NCBI GenBank assembly: GCA_014191035.1
Contig: BJGX01000006.1
Span: 1-59,019, forward strand
Origin: Candidatus Saccharimonadota bacterium
GTDB lineage: Bacteria > Patescibacteriota > Saccharimonadia > CAILAD01 > BJGX01
Reading direction: 5' to 3'
DNA: 59,019 bases
Part shown: piece after piece, positions 8,481-16,498 of the stretch
How the letters are laid out: the number at the start of each line of letters is the position of its first letter
How positions within the stretch are numbered: the stretch's first letter is position 1
The notes under the pieces: model-generated
The model's input: the letters and a program-made list of their open reading frames with translations, nothing else
Told to the model about the DNA's origin: nothing
Databases searched by the model: none
Program-made: the position numbers and the translations under genes

Positions 8481-9506
8481 TTAGCCCTTACCAACCAGTC
8501 CAATCATCGCCCCCAGGGCTGCTGTTATGGCTCCGATAATCCAAAGCCTCATCGTTATTTTTGTTTCCGGCCAGCCTTTTGCCTCCAAGTGATGATGCAA
8601 TGGGGCCGAAATAAATATCTTGCGTTTGAATATTTTTTTAGAAAGAATTTGGATTAAACTTGAACCTGCCTCAAGAACAAACACCAAACCAATGATAGGA
8701 AGTACAAAAACTGAATTTGTTAGCATTGCTACAACCCCTAGAGCGGTACCCAGTGCGAAAGACCCAATGTCCCCCATGAAAAACCGCGCCGGAAAAATAT
8801 TAAACCATGTATAGGCCAATACGGCACCCACCACTGCCATACAAAATCCAGCAATGCCGATATTTCCCTGTGCCAACGCGATTATAGCAAAGGCGCCAAA
8901 AGCAGATGCCAATAACCCACCCGATAGCCCATCTAGACCGTCTGTAATATTTACTGCATTCGAAGTAGAAACTATCACCAGTATAAATAGTGGTATGTAA
9001 AGTAGCCCAATGTCAAAGTCCCCTACCGCAGGCACATGCAAAATACTATAGCCGAGCCTAAAGAAGAAATATAATGCCCCTGCGGTTGCTATTAGCAGTA
9101 TTAGAGAGAATTTAATTATTGAACGAAGACCTGCCACTCCCTTGCCACTTCCGCGTATGTTTATAAAATCATCTAAAAGGCCAATGGCGCCAGCTGCGAC
9201 TAAGCCAAATAGTGGCAAGTAGGTCTGAGACCTGGAAAGGTTTAAAAGTAGCGTAACAATTGAAATTGCAATCACCATAATTATTCCCGCCATCGTTGGT
9301 ATATTTCGTTTGTGCTTTGCTGCATGTAAGGCTGTAAATACCTTTGCCTTTTCACCCGTTGTGGTTGTAGTTCTTATCTGTTTCCAAAGCTTAAATTTGA
9401 ATGCAAAATAGGTATATACGGGCGTTAATGCGATTGCAATACCGAAGCTAAGAGAAGCTTGTATGAGCACGAAGGTAAAGTTTTGTATTAGCTGTTGTTC
9501 ATTCAT
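8481..9506 (-). CDS. mraY: Phospho-MurNAc-pentapeptide transferase MraY
   Basis: A 341-aa integral membrane enzyme with about ten helices that attaches phospho-MurNAc-pentapeptide to undecaprenyl phosphate, forming lipid I. Family motifs are present: the early segment RNIPTMAGI, the Asp-rich LLDDFINIRGSGKG, the catalytic NITDGLDGLSGG, FFMGDIGSFALG and the C-terminal HHHLEAKGWPE histidine motif. It lies between PBP and ftsW, and its presence implies a genuine peptidoglycan pathway in this organism. Confidence 0.95.
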   Translation of the reverse strand: MNEQQLIQNFTFVLIQASLSFGIAIALTPVYTYFAFKFKLWKQIRTTTTTGEKAKVFTALHAAKHKRNIPTMAGIIMVIAISIVTLLLNLSRSQTYLPLFGLVAAGAIGLLDDFINIRGSGKGVAGLRSIIKFSLILLIATAGALYFFFRLGYSILHVPAVGDFDIGLLYIPLFILVIVSTSNAVNITDGLDGLSGGLLASAFGAFAIIALAQGNIGIAGFCMAVVGAVLAYTWFNIFPARFFMGDIGSFALGTALGVVAMLTNSVFVLPIIGLVFVLEAGSSLIQILSKKIFKRKIFISAPLHHHLEAKGWPETKITMRLWIIGAITAALGAMIGLVGKG

Positions 9507-9537
9507 TGTATCTTGTCCATTTTAGCAAATTTATTCT

Positions 9538-11301
9538 TTAATTCCCATTAGGGGGTATTTGATAATATATAAATAATTGCTTGGCGATTTCGGCAAAGGT
9601 CGGTACGGCAGTTTTTTCGGCAAATCCGTCCACCTTAGGATAATCAACCCTTACTAGCATTACGAATTTTGGATCTTCAATTGGTGCAAAGCCAACGAAG
9701 CTTCCAATATTTTTCTTTTCTTCATAGCCGGTGCCGTCTTTTTTAGGCACCTGAGCAGTCCCGGTTTTTCCTGCAATGTTGTAACCGGGCATTCTAGTAG
9801 GCCAGCCTGAACCTTTTTGAACAACCTGCTTCATCATCTCTGATAACTGGGCGGCGGACTGCGTACTAATGATATTGTCTCGAATTACACTAGGCTTATT
9901 ATTTATTACCTCGCCATTTGGCAAAATTTCTTTTTGAATTAAATATGGCTTATATAGTGTGCCTCCATTTGCGATTGCTGAGACAGAGTTAACCAACTGG
10001 AGGCTTGTAGAAGATATACCCTGACCGAAAGTCATGTTGGCATAGTCTACGCTGTAAGATTTATTATCTTTGACAAAGCCTTTTGATTCACCAGCCAGCT
10101 CTATTCCTGTGCGTTCACCAAAGCCGAATTTATTTATGTAATCGTATAAAACATCTTTTGACTTTTGGGTTATTCGATTAGGGTCAGTCCCGAGTTGCTT
10201 TAATATAAAGACCATACCTGTATTTAGTGATTTTTGAATTACGTCGGTCATTGTGGAGACACCAAATTTTTTATTGTCTGCGTTCCTGATAGTACGATCT
10301 TCCACTTGGGCCTCACCGGTATCATTATAACTAGTATCGGATTTTAATTTACCTTCGTTGAGAGCGGCCGCCATAGTAATCACCTTAAAGCCCGACCCAG
10401 GTTCGAATAGATTTGTAATAGAAGAGTTTATAAATTTTTCATACTCTCCTGAAGGCACAGCTTGGTAATTATTTGGGTCATAGGAAGGATAATTGGCCAT
10501 TGCCTGTATAGCTCCAGTTTTGGGATCCATGATTATAACGCTTCCAGATTCTGCTTTATTAACTTTTACCGCATTTTCAATAGCGCTAGCTGCCATTGCC
10601 TGGACATTACGGTCAATTGTTAGAACCAAAGTACTGCCATCTTTTGGCTTCACTAGAGTATTTTCATTAGAAGTAATAGGAACCCCAAGCGAGTCTGTGA
10701 CCGCTCTACTGACTCCATCAGTTCCGGACAGAGTTTGGTTTTTAAACTGTTCTATACCATATTGCCCCGCTTCATCAGAGTTAACATATCCAGTTATATG
10801 AGAAAACAACTCGCCTTCTGGATAATTTCTGCCATCTTTTGGGGACAATATTATGCCTGGGATTTTCATATCCTTTATTTCTTTTGCTGTCGAATCAGTA
10901 ATTTTTTTGTTCAGAACCACATAGCGAGTATTTTTGTTTTCCAATTTTCTTTCTAATTCATCTTTATCTACATTCCCAAGATACTTGGATAGCTTTTCAA
11001 TAGCCTCATCTGCATTTTCAATATACTTTGGATCGGCTGCCATCAAATATAATTGCTGATTTAATGCAATTGGATACAGTTCTCCATTTCCGTCTTGGAC
11101 ATAAATCTCACCCCTGCGAGCTGGTATAACGAATTTGCGAGATTGCTGAGCGTTCGCTTTTTCGACATACGATTGGTGCTGAAAAACCTGAATGTAAAAA
11201 AGTTTTCCAATCATCAATACGCCAAATAAACACATAAATCCAACAAGGATTGATATGCGCTTATTTGACGATATCTCTTTTATGCCCCTATCCTCTGGCA
11301 T
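9538..11301 (-). CDS. ftsI: Class B penicillin-binding protein (FtsI/PBP2 type)
   Basis: A 587-aa peptidoglycan transpeptidase with one N-terminal transmembrane helix (about residues 17-36) followed by a PBP dimerisation domain (RRGEIYVQDGNGEL). The transpeptidase domain has the active serine in GSGFK (Ser303, Lys306), an SLN triad at about residue 358 and KTGTAQ at 512-517. It cross-links septal peptidoglycan with FtsW. It begins 4 nt after ftsL and belongs to the dcw operon. Position and domain order favour FtsI, but the assignment to division rather than elongation is by synteny. Confidence 0.92.
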   Translation of the reverse strand: MPEDRGIKEISSNKRISILVGFMCLFGVLMIGKLFYIQVFQHQSYVEKANAQQSRKFVIPARRGEIYVQDGNGELYPIALNQQLYLMAADPKYIENADEAIEKLSKYLGNVDKDELERKLENKNTRYVVLNKKITDSTAKEIKDMKIPGIILSPKDGRNYPEGELFSHITGYVNSDEAGQYGIEQFKNQTLSGTDGVSRAVTDSLGVPITSNENTLVKPKDGSTLVLTIDRNVQAMAASAIENAVKVNKAESGSVIIMDPKTGAIQAMANYPSYDPNNYQAVPSGEYEKFINSSITNLFEPGSGFKVITMAAALNEGKLKSDTSYNDTGEAQVEDRTIRNADNKKFGVSTMTDVIQKSLNTGMVFILKQLGTDPNRITQKSKDVLYDYINKFGFGERTGIELAGESKGFVKDNKSYSVDYANMTFGQGISSTSLQLVNSVSAIANGGTLYKPYLIQKEILPNGEVINNKPSVIRDNIISTQSAAQLSEMMKQVVQKGSGWPTRMPGYNIAGKTGTAQVPKKDGTGYEEKKNIGSFVGFAPIEDPKFVMLVRVDYPKVDGFAEKTAVPTFAEIAKQLFIYYQIPPNGN

Positions 11302-11305
11302 AATT

Positions 11306-11632
11306 TTAGCGAGCGGTTGTGTATGAAACCGTCTTTACTGGAGCAAGCTGTGCAGTTTCTGCAGCTTTTTTAGCTTCCGCAATAGATTGAAGTCTGGCAG
11401 CGTCAATAGACAAGTTGTCTTTAGTTGACTGAAGCTGAGTTTGCTTTTGCTCCAAATTAGATATTTTATAATTAAAAGTTGATGTTTTGGTCACCTGACT
11501 AAGATACATCAATCCTAGCAGTATTACCAAGCAAACCAGCATTAAAGCTGTGCTTACAGGACCAGACTGAAGTTTGATCTTGTTTTTTACGATATTCTGA
11601 TTTTTTCGCAGTGACATTGCGGCAGATGACAT
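11306..11632 (-). CDS. ftsL: FtsL-like bitopic division protein
   Basis: A 108-aa protein with a short basic cytoplasmic end, one transmembrane helix (about residues 27-46) and a heptad-like coiled coil (ISNLEQKQTQLQSTKDNL), ending in an Ala-rich tail. FtsL is poorly conserved in sequence, so the call rests on size, topology and position between rsmH and the PBP gene, the standard dcw order. The Shine-Dalgarno sequence AAGGAG lies just before the ATG, after an A-rich leader containing repeats of CAAAAA. Confidence 0.75.
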   Translation of the reverse strand: MSSAAMSLRKNQNIVKNKIKLQSGPVSTALMLVCLVILLGLMYLSQVTKTSTFNYKISNLEQKQTQLQSTKDNLSIDAARLQSIAEAKKAAETAQLAPVKTVSYTTAR

Positions 11633-11710
11633 TTCGGCTCCTTTTTGTTTTATAGATTTTTGTTTTTGTTTTTGCTACATAAATTACTCAATAAACTTTA
11701 ACTAGACTCC

Positions 11711-11776
11711 TTACTTAACTACGCGTACTTTGAGTCGCTTTGCGCGTGGAGATTGATCTTTGATTTTGATGCTCAT
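11711..11776 (-). CDS. 21-aa basic peptide resembling the RsmH C-terminal tail
   Basis: A 22-codon ORF (stop included) between rsmH and ftsL-like, preceded by AAGGAG about 6 nt before its ATG. The product is strongly basic and ends SPRAKRLKVRVVK. This resembles the C-terminus of the RsmH protein encoded just upstream (NPRARSAKLRVVEKIN). It may be a small expressed protein, a translated spacer coupling rsmH to ftsL, or a relic of a partial duplication of the rsmH 3' end. No homologue can be confirmed from sequence alone. Confidence 0.5.
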   Translation of the reverse strand: MSIKIKDQSPRAKRLKVRVVK

Positions 11777-11800
11777 TTTTGAACTCCTTTTTATTTTTGT

Positions 11801-12697
11801 TTAATTTATCTTTTCTACGACCCTTAGCTTAGCACTACGAGCACGTGGATTGTTGTCGTTTTGTAATCCCTTTAATGGCTTTTTATTAATTAGCCTAAAG
11901 TTTGGTGATTCTACTTCCATTCCAGTTACCGGATCCTTGTCCACTTCAATTAGGGATTTAAAGAACTGCTTTACAATTCTATCTTCTAGGCTGTGGAAGC
12001 TTATAATTGCCAGCCTACCATCTTTATTTAGATGCTCTGTAGCCTCTGGCAATGTTGCTTCTAAGCTTTCAAGCTCAGCATTAGTGGCGATTCGTATTGC
12101 TTGGAATGTCCGGGTGGCTGGATGGATCCTGTATGACTTTGGCAAACAATTTTCTACGATATCGGCTAATTGCTTAGTGGTTTTGATTGGTTTGACTTCC
12201 CTATTATCTACAATAGCCTTGGCAATTCTTCGCGATTTTTTCTCTTCCCCGTAACGATATATTATATTGGCCAATTCCTCTTCTGAATACTCGTTTACAA
12301 TCTCTTTGGCGGTCAAACTTTGGCTTCTGTCCATTCTCATGTCTAGCTCGGCATCTTTGTTAAAACTAAATCCCCGTTCTGATTCATCTAGCTGAGGAGA
12401 TGATACTCCCAAGTCCATTAAAATCTTATCTACGCTACCAATGCTCTTCCAGTCGATTTCAGAGTAGTTGCTGTGTATGTAATCTATGTTCTTGCAATTC
12501 TTAAACTTCTTTTTCAATTCTTTTATCGCGTTTTCATCTCTATCGACTAGGATCAGTCGCCCACTCTCGCCGATTATTTTTAATATCTCGGCCGAGTGCC
12601 CGCCATAACCTGCTGTCATATCGATAACAATCTCTCCACTCTTCAAATCGAGTAAATCAATTGTTTGCTCTAGTAATACTGGTTGGTGTAATTTCAT
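11801..12697 (-). CDS. rsmH: 16S rRNA m4C1402 methyltransferase RsmH (MraW)
   Basis: A class I SAM methyltransferase of about 298 aa that N4-methylates C1402 of 16S rRNA. Start HQPVLLEQTIDLL, SAM loop VIDMTAGYGGHSAEIL, DLGVSSPQLDESERGFSF and the late segment IISFHSLEDRIVKQFF are all typical. A GTG at 12709 also opens the frame, but it overlaps the Shine-Dalgarno sequence AGGTGA that serves the ATG at 12697, so the ATG is chosen. It lies second in the dcw operon after mraZ, separated from it by a 290-nt leader. Confidence 0.94.
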   Translation of the reverse strand: MKLHQPVLLEQTIDLLDLKSGEIVIDMTAGYGGHSAEILKIIGESGRLILVDRDENAIKELKKKFKNCKNIDYIHSNYSEIDWKSIGSVDKILMDLGVSSPQLDESERGFSFNKDAELDMRMDRSQSLTAKEIVNEYSEEELANIIYRYGEEKKSRRIAKAIVDNREVKPIKTTKQLADIVENCLPKSYRIHPATRTFQAIRIATNAELESLEATLPEATEHLNKDGRLAIISFHSLEDRIVKQFFKSLIEVDKDPVTGMEVESPNFRLINKKPLKGLQNDNNPRARSAKLRVVEKIN

Positions 12698-12989
12698 TTT
12701 CAAGGTCACCTATTCAGCAGCCAGCTGTCTATTTTTGTTTTTGTTTTTTAAGTTAAATTGCTCATCGCAGTCAGCGTCTGAGCTTAATGTGGTAAGGACT
12801 TTTGTGAGTATAAGTCCTTGTGTGTGAGATAGTTTGTGAGGTGGAGTTTTATATAACATAAGTTGCTAGGATACTTTTATTAAGCGTCACCCTCCAGAAA
12901 CGCTCACTGACTGCCAAATAGTTGACTTTGTATTTTTGATTTTTATTTTTGTTTTTAAGGATCCGGATTTTTGTTTAAAATTCCATCAG
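12698..12989 (-). other. 290-nt non-coding region between mraZ and rsmH
   Basis: No convincing ORF is present. The region holds an 8-bp inverted repeat, AAGGACTT (12794-12801) and AAGTCCTT (12812-12819), and two A-rich stretches on the minus strand made of CAAAAA units (near 12731-12750 and 12930-12960) that recur before ftsL. It may be a structured leader of rsmH or contain an internal promoter that I could not pin down. Confidence 0.5.
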
Positions 12990-13346
12990 TTAACTTTGTT
13001 TGGGTGTGATTCGCCAGTATTTACCAGCGCGCACAAGCATTACTGCTCGGCTATTTCCCAATAAAGCCATCTGATGAGCTTCTAAGGTTACTCTCCCCTG
13101 TTTAGAGTCGAGCTTTGAGGTTGATTTACCGACACGGAATTTAACGTTCAAATCGGCGATACTTTCATCTAGTATATCGCCTGATAACGCAGTTTCCATT
13201 TCGTTATCCCATACCTCTTTGGAATAAAGGTGCAGGTACTGGCCGAAGCCTGGGGTGATTATTACTTCGTTACCTAACTCGTTTTGCAATTCGCGAGGAA
13301 TTGTTAGTCTGTTCTTGTCGTCTAGTTTTCTTTCGAAGTAATCCAT
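12990..13346 (-). CDS. mraZ: Transcriptional regulator MraZ
   Basis: A 118-aa protein with two SpoVT/AbrB-like beta-barrel halves, starting MDYFERKLDDKNRLTIPREL and repeating the motif as KLDSKQGRVTLEAHQ. It is slightly shorter than the common 140-150 aa. MraZ binds TGGG-type direct repeats upstream of the dcw operon. Such repeats are present immediately upstream here, which supports the identification and predicts autoregulation. It is the first gene of the dcw operon. Confidence 0.93.
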   Translation of the reverse strand: MDYFERKLDDKNRLTIPRELQNELGNEVIITPGFGQYLHLYSKEVWDNEMETALSGDILDESIADLNVKFRVGKSTSKLDSKQGRVTLEAHQMALLGNSRAVMLVRAGKYWRITPKQS

Positions 13347-13355
13347 TGTTTTTTG

Positions 13356-13409
13356 TTACCCACTTTTACCCACTACAACTATTGTACTACCCCACATTAC
13401 CCACTGCAA
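13356..13409 (-). promoter_or_regulatory. mraZ promoter with embedded MraZ boxes
   Basis: On the minus strand, TTGCAG (13404-13409) and TACAAT (13381-13386) are 17 bases apart. The spacer contains two TGGG boxes (TGGGTAA at 13397-13403, TGGGGTA at 13388-13394), and two further TGGGTAA boxes lie downstream at 13366-13372 and 13356-13362, exactly 10 bp apart. Another TGGGTAA lies at 13481-13487. This matches known MraZ operator architecture and would place bound MraZ across the promoter. Confidence 0.8.
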
Positions 13410-13439
13410 TAGTTTTACAGGAGTTTTTTATACTTTTTT

Positions 13440-13464
13440 GATACAATTTTTTGTATCTTATAAT
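13440..13464 (+). promoter_or_regulatory. Divergent promoter region with GATACAA/TTGTATC palindrome
   Basis: GATACAA (13440-13446) and TTGTATC (13451-13457) form a perfect inverted repeat around TTTT. It is followed directly by TATAAT (13459-13464), and TTGATA overlaps its left arm. It looks like an operator inside the promoter of the plus-strand transporter. A second TATAAT at 13502-13507 lies 7 nt before the ATG at 13515 and could give a leaderless transcript. Confidence 0.5.
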
Positions 13465-13505
13465 ACGAACAAAAAGCGAATTACCCACTATTATAGTTTG
13501 CTATA

Positions 13506-14012
13506 ATGTATTTAATGAGACACTTAAAGCGCATTGCCCCAGATTACATCCATAGTATCTTCTTTGGCATTGAAGACAGTTTGGTCTCCACCACAGGTGC
13601 ACTAGCCGGTATTGCGATTAGTTCTGGAAGCAAAGAACTCATCCTGGCAACTGCCCTAGTAATAATTGCGGTTGAATCTACCTCAATGGGAGCGAGCGAG
13701 TTTTTAAGTGAAGAAACCGAGGAAGATATTGAAAAAGAAAAGATGCCAGCCAACCCTAAAGTTAGCGGTCTAATATTGTTTTTGTCATATGGCATATCAG
13801 GCTTAATTCCTTTAATCCCTTATCTTATACTTACCGGCTGGGCTGCAATTATTACCAGCATTACGGCCGCGCTTTTCGGAATGATAATTCTTGGAATAGT
13901 CAAAGGCAAGGTGAGTAAAAAGAGTCCGTTTAGATCAGCCCTGGAAGTACTTATTATTGGTGGAATTGCTGCCGGAATCGGTATTGCTGTTGGTTTGATA
14001 TTTAAGGTCTAA
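13506..14012 (+). CDS. VIT1/CCC1-family (DUF125) metal transporter-like protein
   Basis: A 168-aa membrane protein with four to five hydrophobic helices. The stretch FFGIEDSLVSTTGALAGIAI matches the family signature FGxxDGLVSxxGxxxG, and MGASEFLSEETEEDIEKE is the cytoplasmic acidic segment that binds metal in plant VIT1. Family members export Fe2+ or Mn2+ from the cytoplasm. No Shine-Dalgarno sequence precedes either ATG; 13515 (MRHLKRIAP) may be the true start on a leaderless mRNA. Its stop overlaps the glyS stop by 4 nt, convergently. Metal specificity is not deducible. Confidence 0.8.
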   Translation: MYLMRHLKRIAPDYIHSIFFGIEDSLVSTTGALAGIAISSGSKELILATALVIIAVESTSMGASEFLSEETEEDIEKEKMPANPKVSGLILFLSYGISGLIPLIPYLILTGWAAIITSITAALFGMIILGIVKGKVSKKSPFRSALEVLIIGGIAAGIGIAVGLIFKV

Positions 14013-15373
14013 GGCTTTAGCTTTTCGTCTAAATAAGCTTTGAGTTCTTCGATCTTGATGCGTTCTTGCTTCATAGTGTCGCGCTCACGCACAGTAACTG
14101 CTTTGTCCTCTAAGCTATCAAAATCTACGGTTATACAAAAAGGGGTGCCGATTTCGTCTTGGCGTCGGTAGCGCTTACCAATACTCTGAGTTTCATCGTA
14201 TTCAACATTGTAATCCCCTGCTATTTCCGCAAATACGTCTTTAGCTAATCCAGAAAGTTCAGGCTTCTTACTGAGTGGCAACACTGCAGCTTTAACAGGT
14301 GCAATTTCGTTCTTAAAGCGCATTACCACGCGCTTTTCACCACCCACTTCTTCTTCGTCGTAAGCATCAAGCATTACAGCCATTAAAAGTCGTTCTACAC
14401 CCACTGAAGGCTCGATAACGTAAGGAATAAATCTCTCGCCTGTTGCTTCATCAAAATAAGTTAAGTCTTTGCCACTCTCTTTGGCATGAGCACTTAAATC
14501 GTAATCAGTACGGTTTGCAATACCATATAGCTCCTTAAATCCAAAAGGATAATTGTACTGGATATCTACACTAGCTTCGGCATAATGAGCACGCTCATCG
14601 TCGGCATGATCATGATACTGCAAGTTTTCTTTACTTAGACCTATACTCTGCACCCAGTCCATACACTTTTGCTTCCACTCTGCATATTGATCTTTAGCTT
14701 GCTTAGGATGCACAAATACTTCTAATTCCATCTGGGTTAGTTCGCGCAATCGGAATATAAAATCACCAGGTGTAATTTCGTTACGAAATGCCTTACCAAT
14801 CTGGGCAATTCCGAAAGGAAGTTTCTTACGGGTAGTTTCGCGAACATTCTCGTACTGCGCAAAGATACCTCCAGCTGTTTCTGGGCGTAGGTAAGCTACA
14901 TTGGCATCATCTTCGATTGGACCAACATAAGTCTTAAACATCATCTGAAACGTTCTGGCAGGTGTAAATGAGTGCTTAGCTCCGCAATTCGGGCAAGCTG
15001 TTTCCTTAAGCTTCTCGTCGAGCTTTTTAAGATCATTGGTATCGATCCCGGCAACATGGTCGGCTCTAAAGCGGTGCTTACATTCTTTGCAATCCACCAT
15101 AGGATCAACAAAAGTATCAATATGCCCACTGGCCTTCCAAAGCTTGGGATTCTGAATAATGGTCGTATTAACCCCAACTACATTAGCGTTTTTATATACA
15201 AAAAACTTCCACCAGCTCGATTTAATGTTGTCAGCGAGTTCTGCTCCGTAAGGACCTAGGTCCCAGAATCCACCAATTCCACCATAAAGTTCCGAGGCCT
15301 GAAACACAAAGCCACGACGCTTGGCGTAACTGGTTAATTCTTCCATAGATAATTTATTTTTAGATTCGTTCAT
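14009..15373 (-). CDS. glyS: Glycyl-tRNA synthetase (dimeric, eukaryote/archaeal-like type)
   Basis: A 454-aa class II aminoacyl-tRNA synthetase charging tRNA-Gly. The N-terminus (LTSYAKRRGFVFQASELYGGIGGFWDLGPYGAEL) is diagnostic for the single-chain alpha2 enzyme. It has a zinc-ribbon insertion (CKECKH ... CPNCG), motif 2 FRNEITPGDFIFRLREL-like sequence and motif 3 PSVGVERLLMAV. The C-terminus is the anticodon-binding domain (ending DTMKQERIKIEELKAYL). A -10 lies 7 nt before the ATG. Confidence 0.95.
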   Translation of the reverse strand: MNESKNKLSMEELTSYAKRRGFVFQASELYGGIGGFWDLGPYGAELADNIKSSWWKFFVYKNANVVGVNTTIIQNPKLWKASGHIDTFVDPMVDCKECKHRFRADHVAGIDTNDLKKLDEKLKETACPNCGAKHSFTPARTFQMMFKTYVGPIEDDANVAYLRPETAGGIFAQYENVRETTRKKLPFGIAQIGKAFRNEITPGDFIFRLRELTQMELEVFVHPKQAKDQYAEWKQKCMDWVQSIGLSKENLQYHDHADDERAHYAEASVDIQYNYPFGFKELYGIANRTDYDLSAHAKESGKDLTYFDEATGERFIPYVIEPSVGVERLLMAVMLDAYDEEEVGGEKRVVMRFKNEIAPVKAAVLPLSKKPELSGLAKDVFAEIAGDYNVEYDETQSIGKRYRRQDEIGTPFCITVDFDSLEDKAVTVRERDTMKQERIKIEELKAYLDEKLKP

Positions 15374-15380
15374 GAGCTAT

Positions 15381-15410
15381 ATTATACCTTATAGCTTAGT
15401 TTGCTTGCAA
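15381..15410 (-). promoter_or_regulatory. glyS promoter, predicted leaderless
   Basis: On the minus strand TTGCAA (15405-15410), an 18-base spacer and TATAAT (15381-15386) are followed by ATAGCTC and then the glyS ATG. The start codon would be at or next to +1, with no room for a Shine-Dalgarno sequence. Confidence 0.65.
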
Positions 15411-16121
15411 AAGGTTTGTGCTTTCCGATAACACCTTAGAGCTTTTTATTTTTCTTTCGGTCTGCTGCTGTATATAACTAATCAATAGATTCAGTGAATC
15501 AGCAAGCGTTAGTGAATCTACCACAAGCTTTTCAATTAACTGACTGTTTTTTTCTAGACATGCGTGCCATAACTTTACGACGTTAATATCAACAAGAACC
15601 GAGTTATTACCCGCCCGATCTAGCGCTGTTCCATCCGCATAATCTAGCCAGTATTTTTTCAGGCCCGGCTTAATATGTGGTTCTACTCCGTACGATTTTA
15701 GTAAATTCAACAAATAGTAATTGAGCACCAATGAGGTCTTAATGTTTTGTGCTAATTTTTGGAGGGCTGCTTGATAGTTAGAATAAGCGCTCTCGTTGGG
15801 CAAATTTTCAGCCGAGAAAAAATCTACCACCTCGGTCAATAAAAGTGCCGACAAATTAGACTCTATAGTGGTTGCAAAGAACATATTTTTATCGAGCGCC
15901 TTGGCTCCAACAATAGTAGGTAGCTTACCTTTACCTAATGCTCTAAATTTTGTTTCTACCAATGGCTCTATGGCTGATTGTAATTTTGCCTTAGGCTTTC
16001 TTACTCCTTTGGCAATTAAAGAATATCTACCCTGCTCTAACGTGAAAAGAGTTAATATTTTATCGGCATCGTTAATATTTTTACGCGATATAACAAAGCC
16101 TGTTAGCTCAATCTGATTCAT
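15396..16121 (-). CDS. recO: DNA repair protein RecO
   Basis: A 241-aa RecO-family protein that works with RecR in loading RecA at gaps. Its N-terminal OB-fold starts MNQIELTGFVISRKNINDAD and contains LFTLEQGRYSLIAKGVRKPKA, the family signature. The C-terminal half is helical; a cysteine-rich zinc motif is absent, as in many RecO proteins. It overlaps the upstream response-regulator gene by 14 nt. The glyS promoter lies within its 3' end. recR is found 11 kb away. Confidence 0.88.
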   Translation of the reverse strand: MNQIELTGFVISRKNINDADKILTLFTLEQGRYSLIAKGVRKPKAKLQSAIEPLVETKFRALGKGKLPTIVGAKALDKNMFFATTIESNLSALLLTEVVDFFSAENLPNESAYSNYQAALQKLAQNIKTSLVLNYYLLNLLKSYGVEPHIKPGLKKYWLDYADGTALDRAGNNSVLVDINVVKLWHACLEKNSQLIEKLVVDSLTLADSLNLLISYIQQQTERKIKSSKVLSESTNLLQAN

Positions 16122-16497
16122 TTTTTTCCATATAGTATTTTACTACCCCTACCAGTTGGCTTATTGAAAACTGTGATTTAGTGTATATACCGATAATATT
16201 TAACCCTACCAAAAGCTCCTTATTCAACTTAAGATCGTCAGTATTCATTCCTGTAACAATAGCAATCTTCACTTTATTACCACCCTGTTGCCTTCGCAGT
16301 GCTTTTAAAAGTTCGAAGCCATTCTTGCCGTTTAGCATTATATCGAGAATTATTAATCCATATTTTGATGGCGTGAATTTTTCCAATGTCTCTTTATAAT
16401 CCTTGGCAGTGTCTACTTTATAACCCTCTGCCTGAATTGATTTTTGATAAACCTCTAAAAGTAAGCTGTCATCTTCAACTATAAGTATTTTTTTCAT
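16108..16497 (-). CDS. Single-domain response regulator (CheY-like receiver)
   Basis: A 129-aa receiver domain without an output domain. Acidic pocket residues are in LIVEDD (Asp9, Asp10), the phospho-acceptor aspartate is in LIILDIML (about residue 52), the conserved Thr is in IAIVTGM and the Lys is in IYTKSQ. It signals presumably through protein contact. It is encoded 1 nt after a degenerate histidine-kinase-like gene and overlaps recO, so the three are probably co-transcribed. Confidence 0.88.
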   Translation of the reverse strand: MKKILIVEDDSLLLEVYQKSIQAEGYKVDTAKDYKETLEKFTPSKYGLIILDIMLNGKNGFELLKALRRQQGGNKVKIAIVTGMNTDDLKLNKELLVGLNIIGIYTKSQFSISQLVGVVKYYMEKNESD

Positions 16498-16498
16498 C

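Noticed and set aside
12698-12989. Short ORFs in the mraZ-rsmH gap
   Set aside because: Only peptides of 5-13 codons with badly placed or absent ribosome binding sites exist, and none looks conserved.
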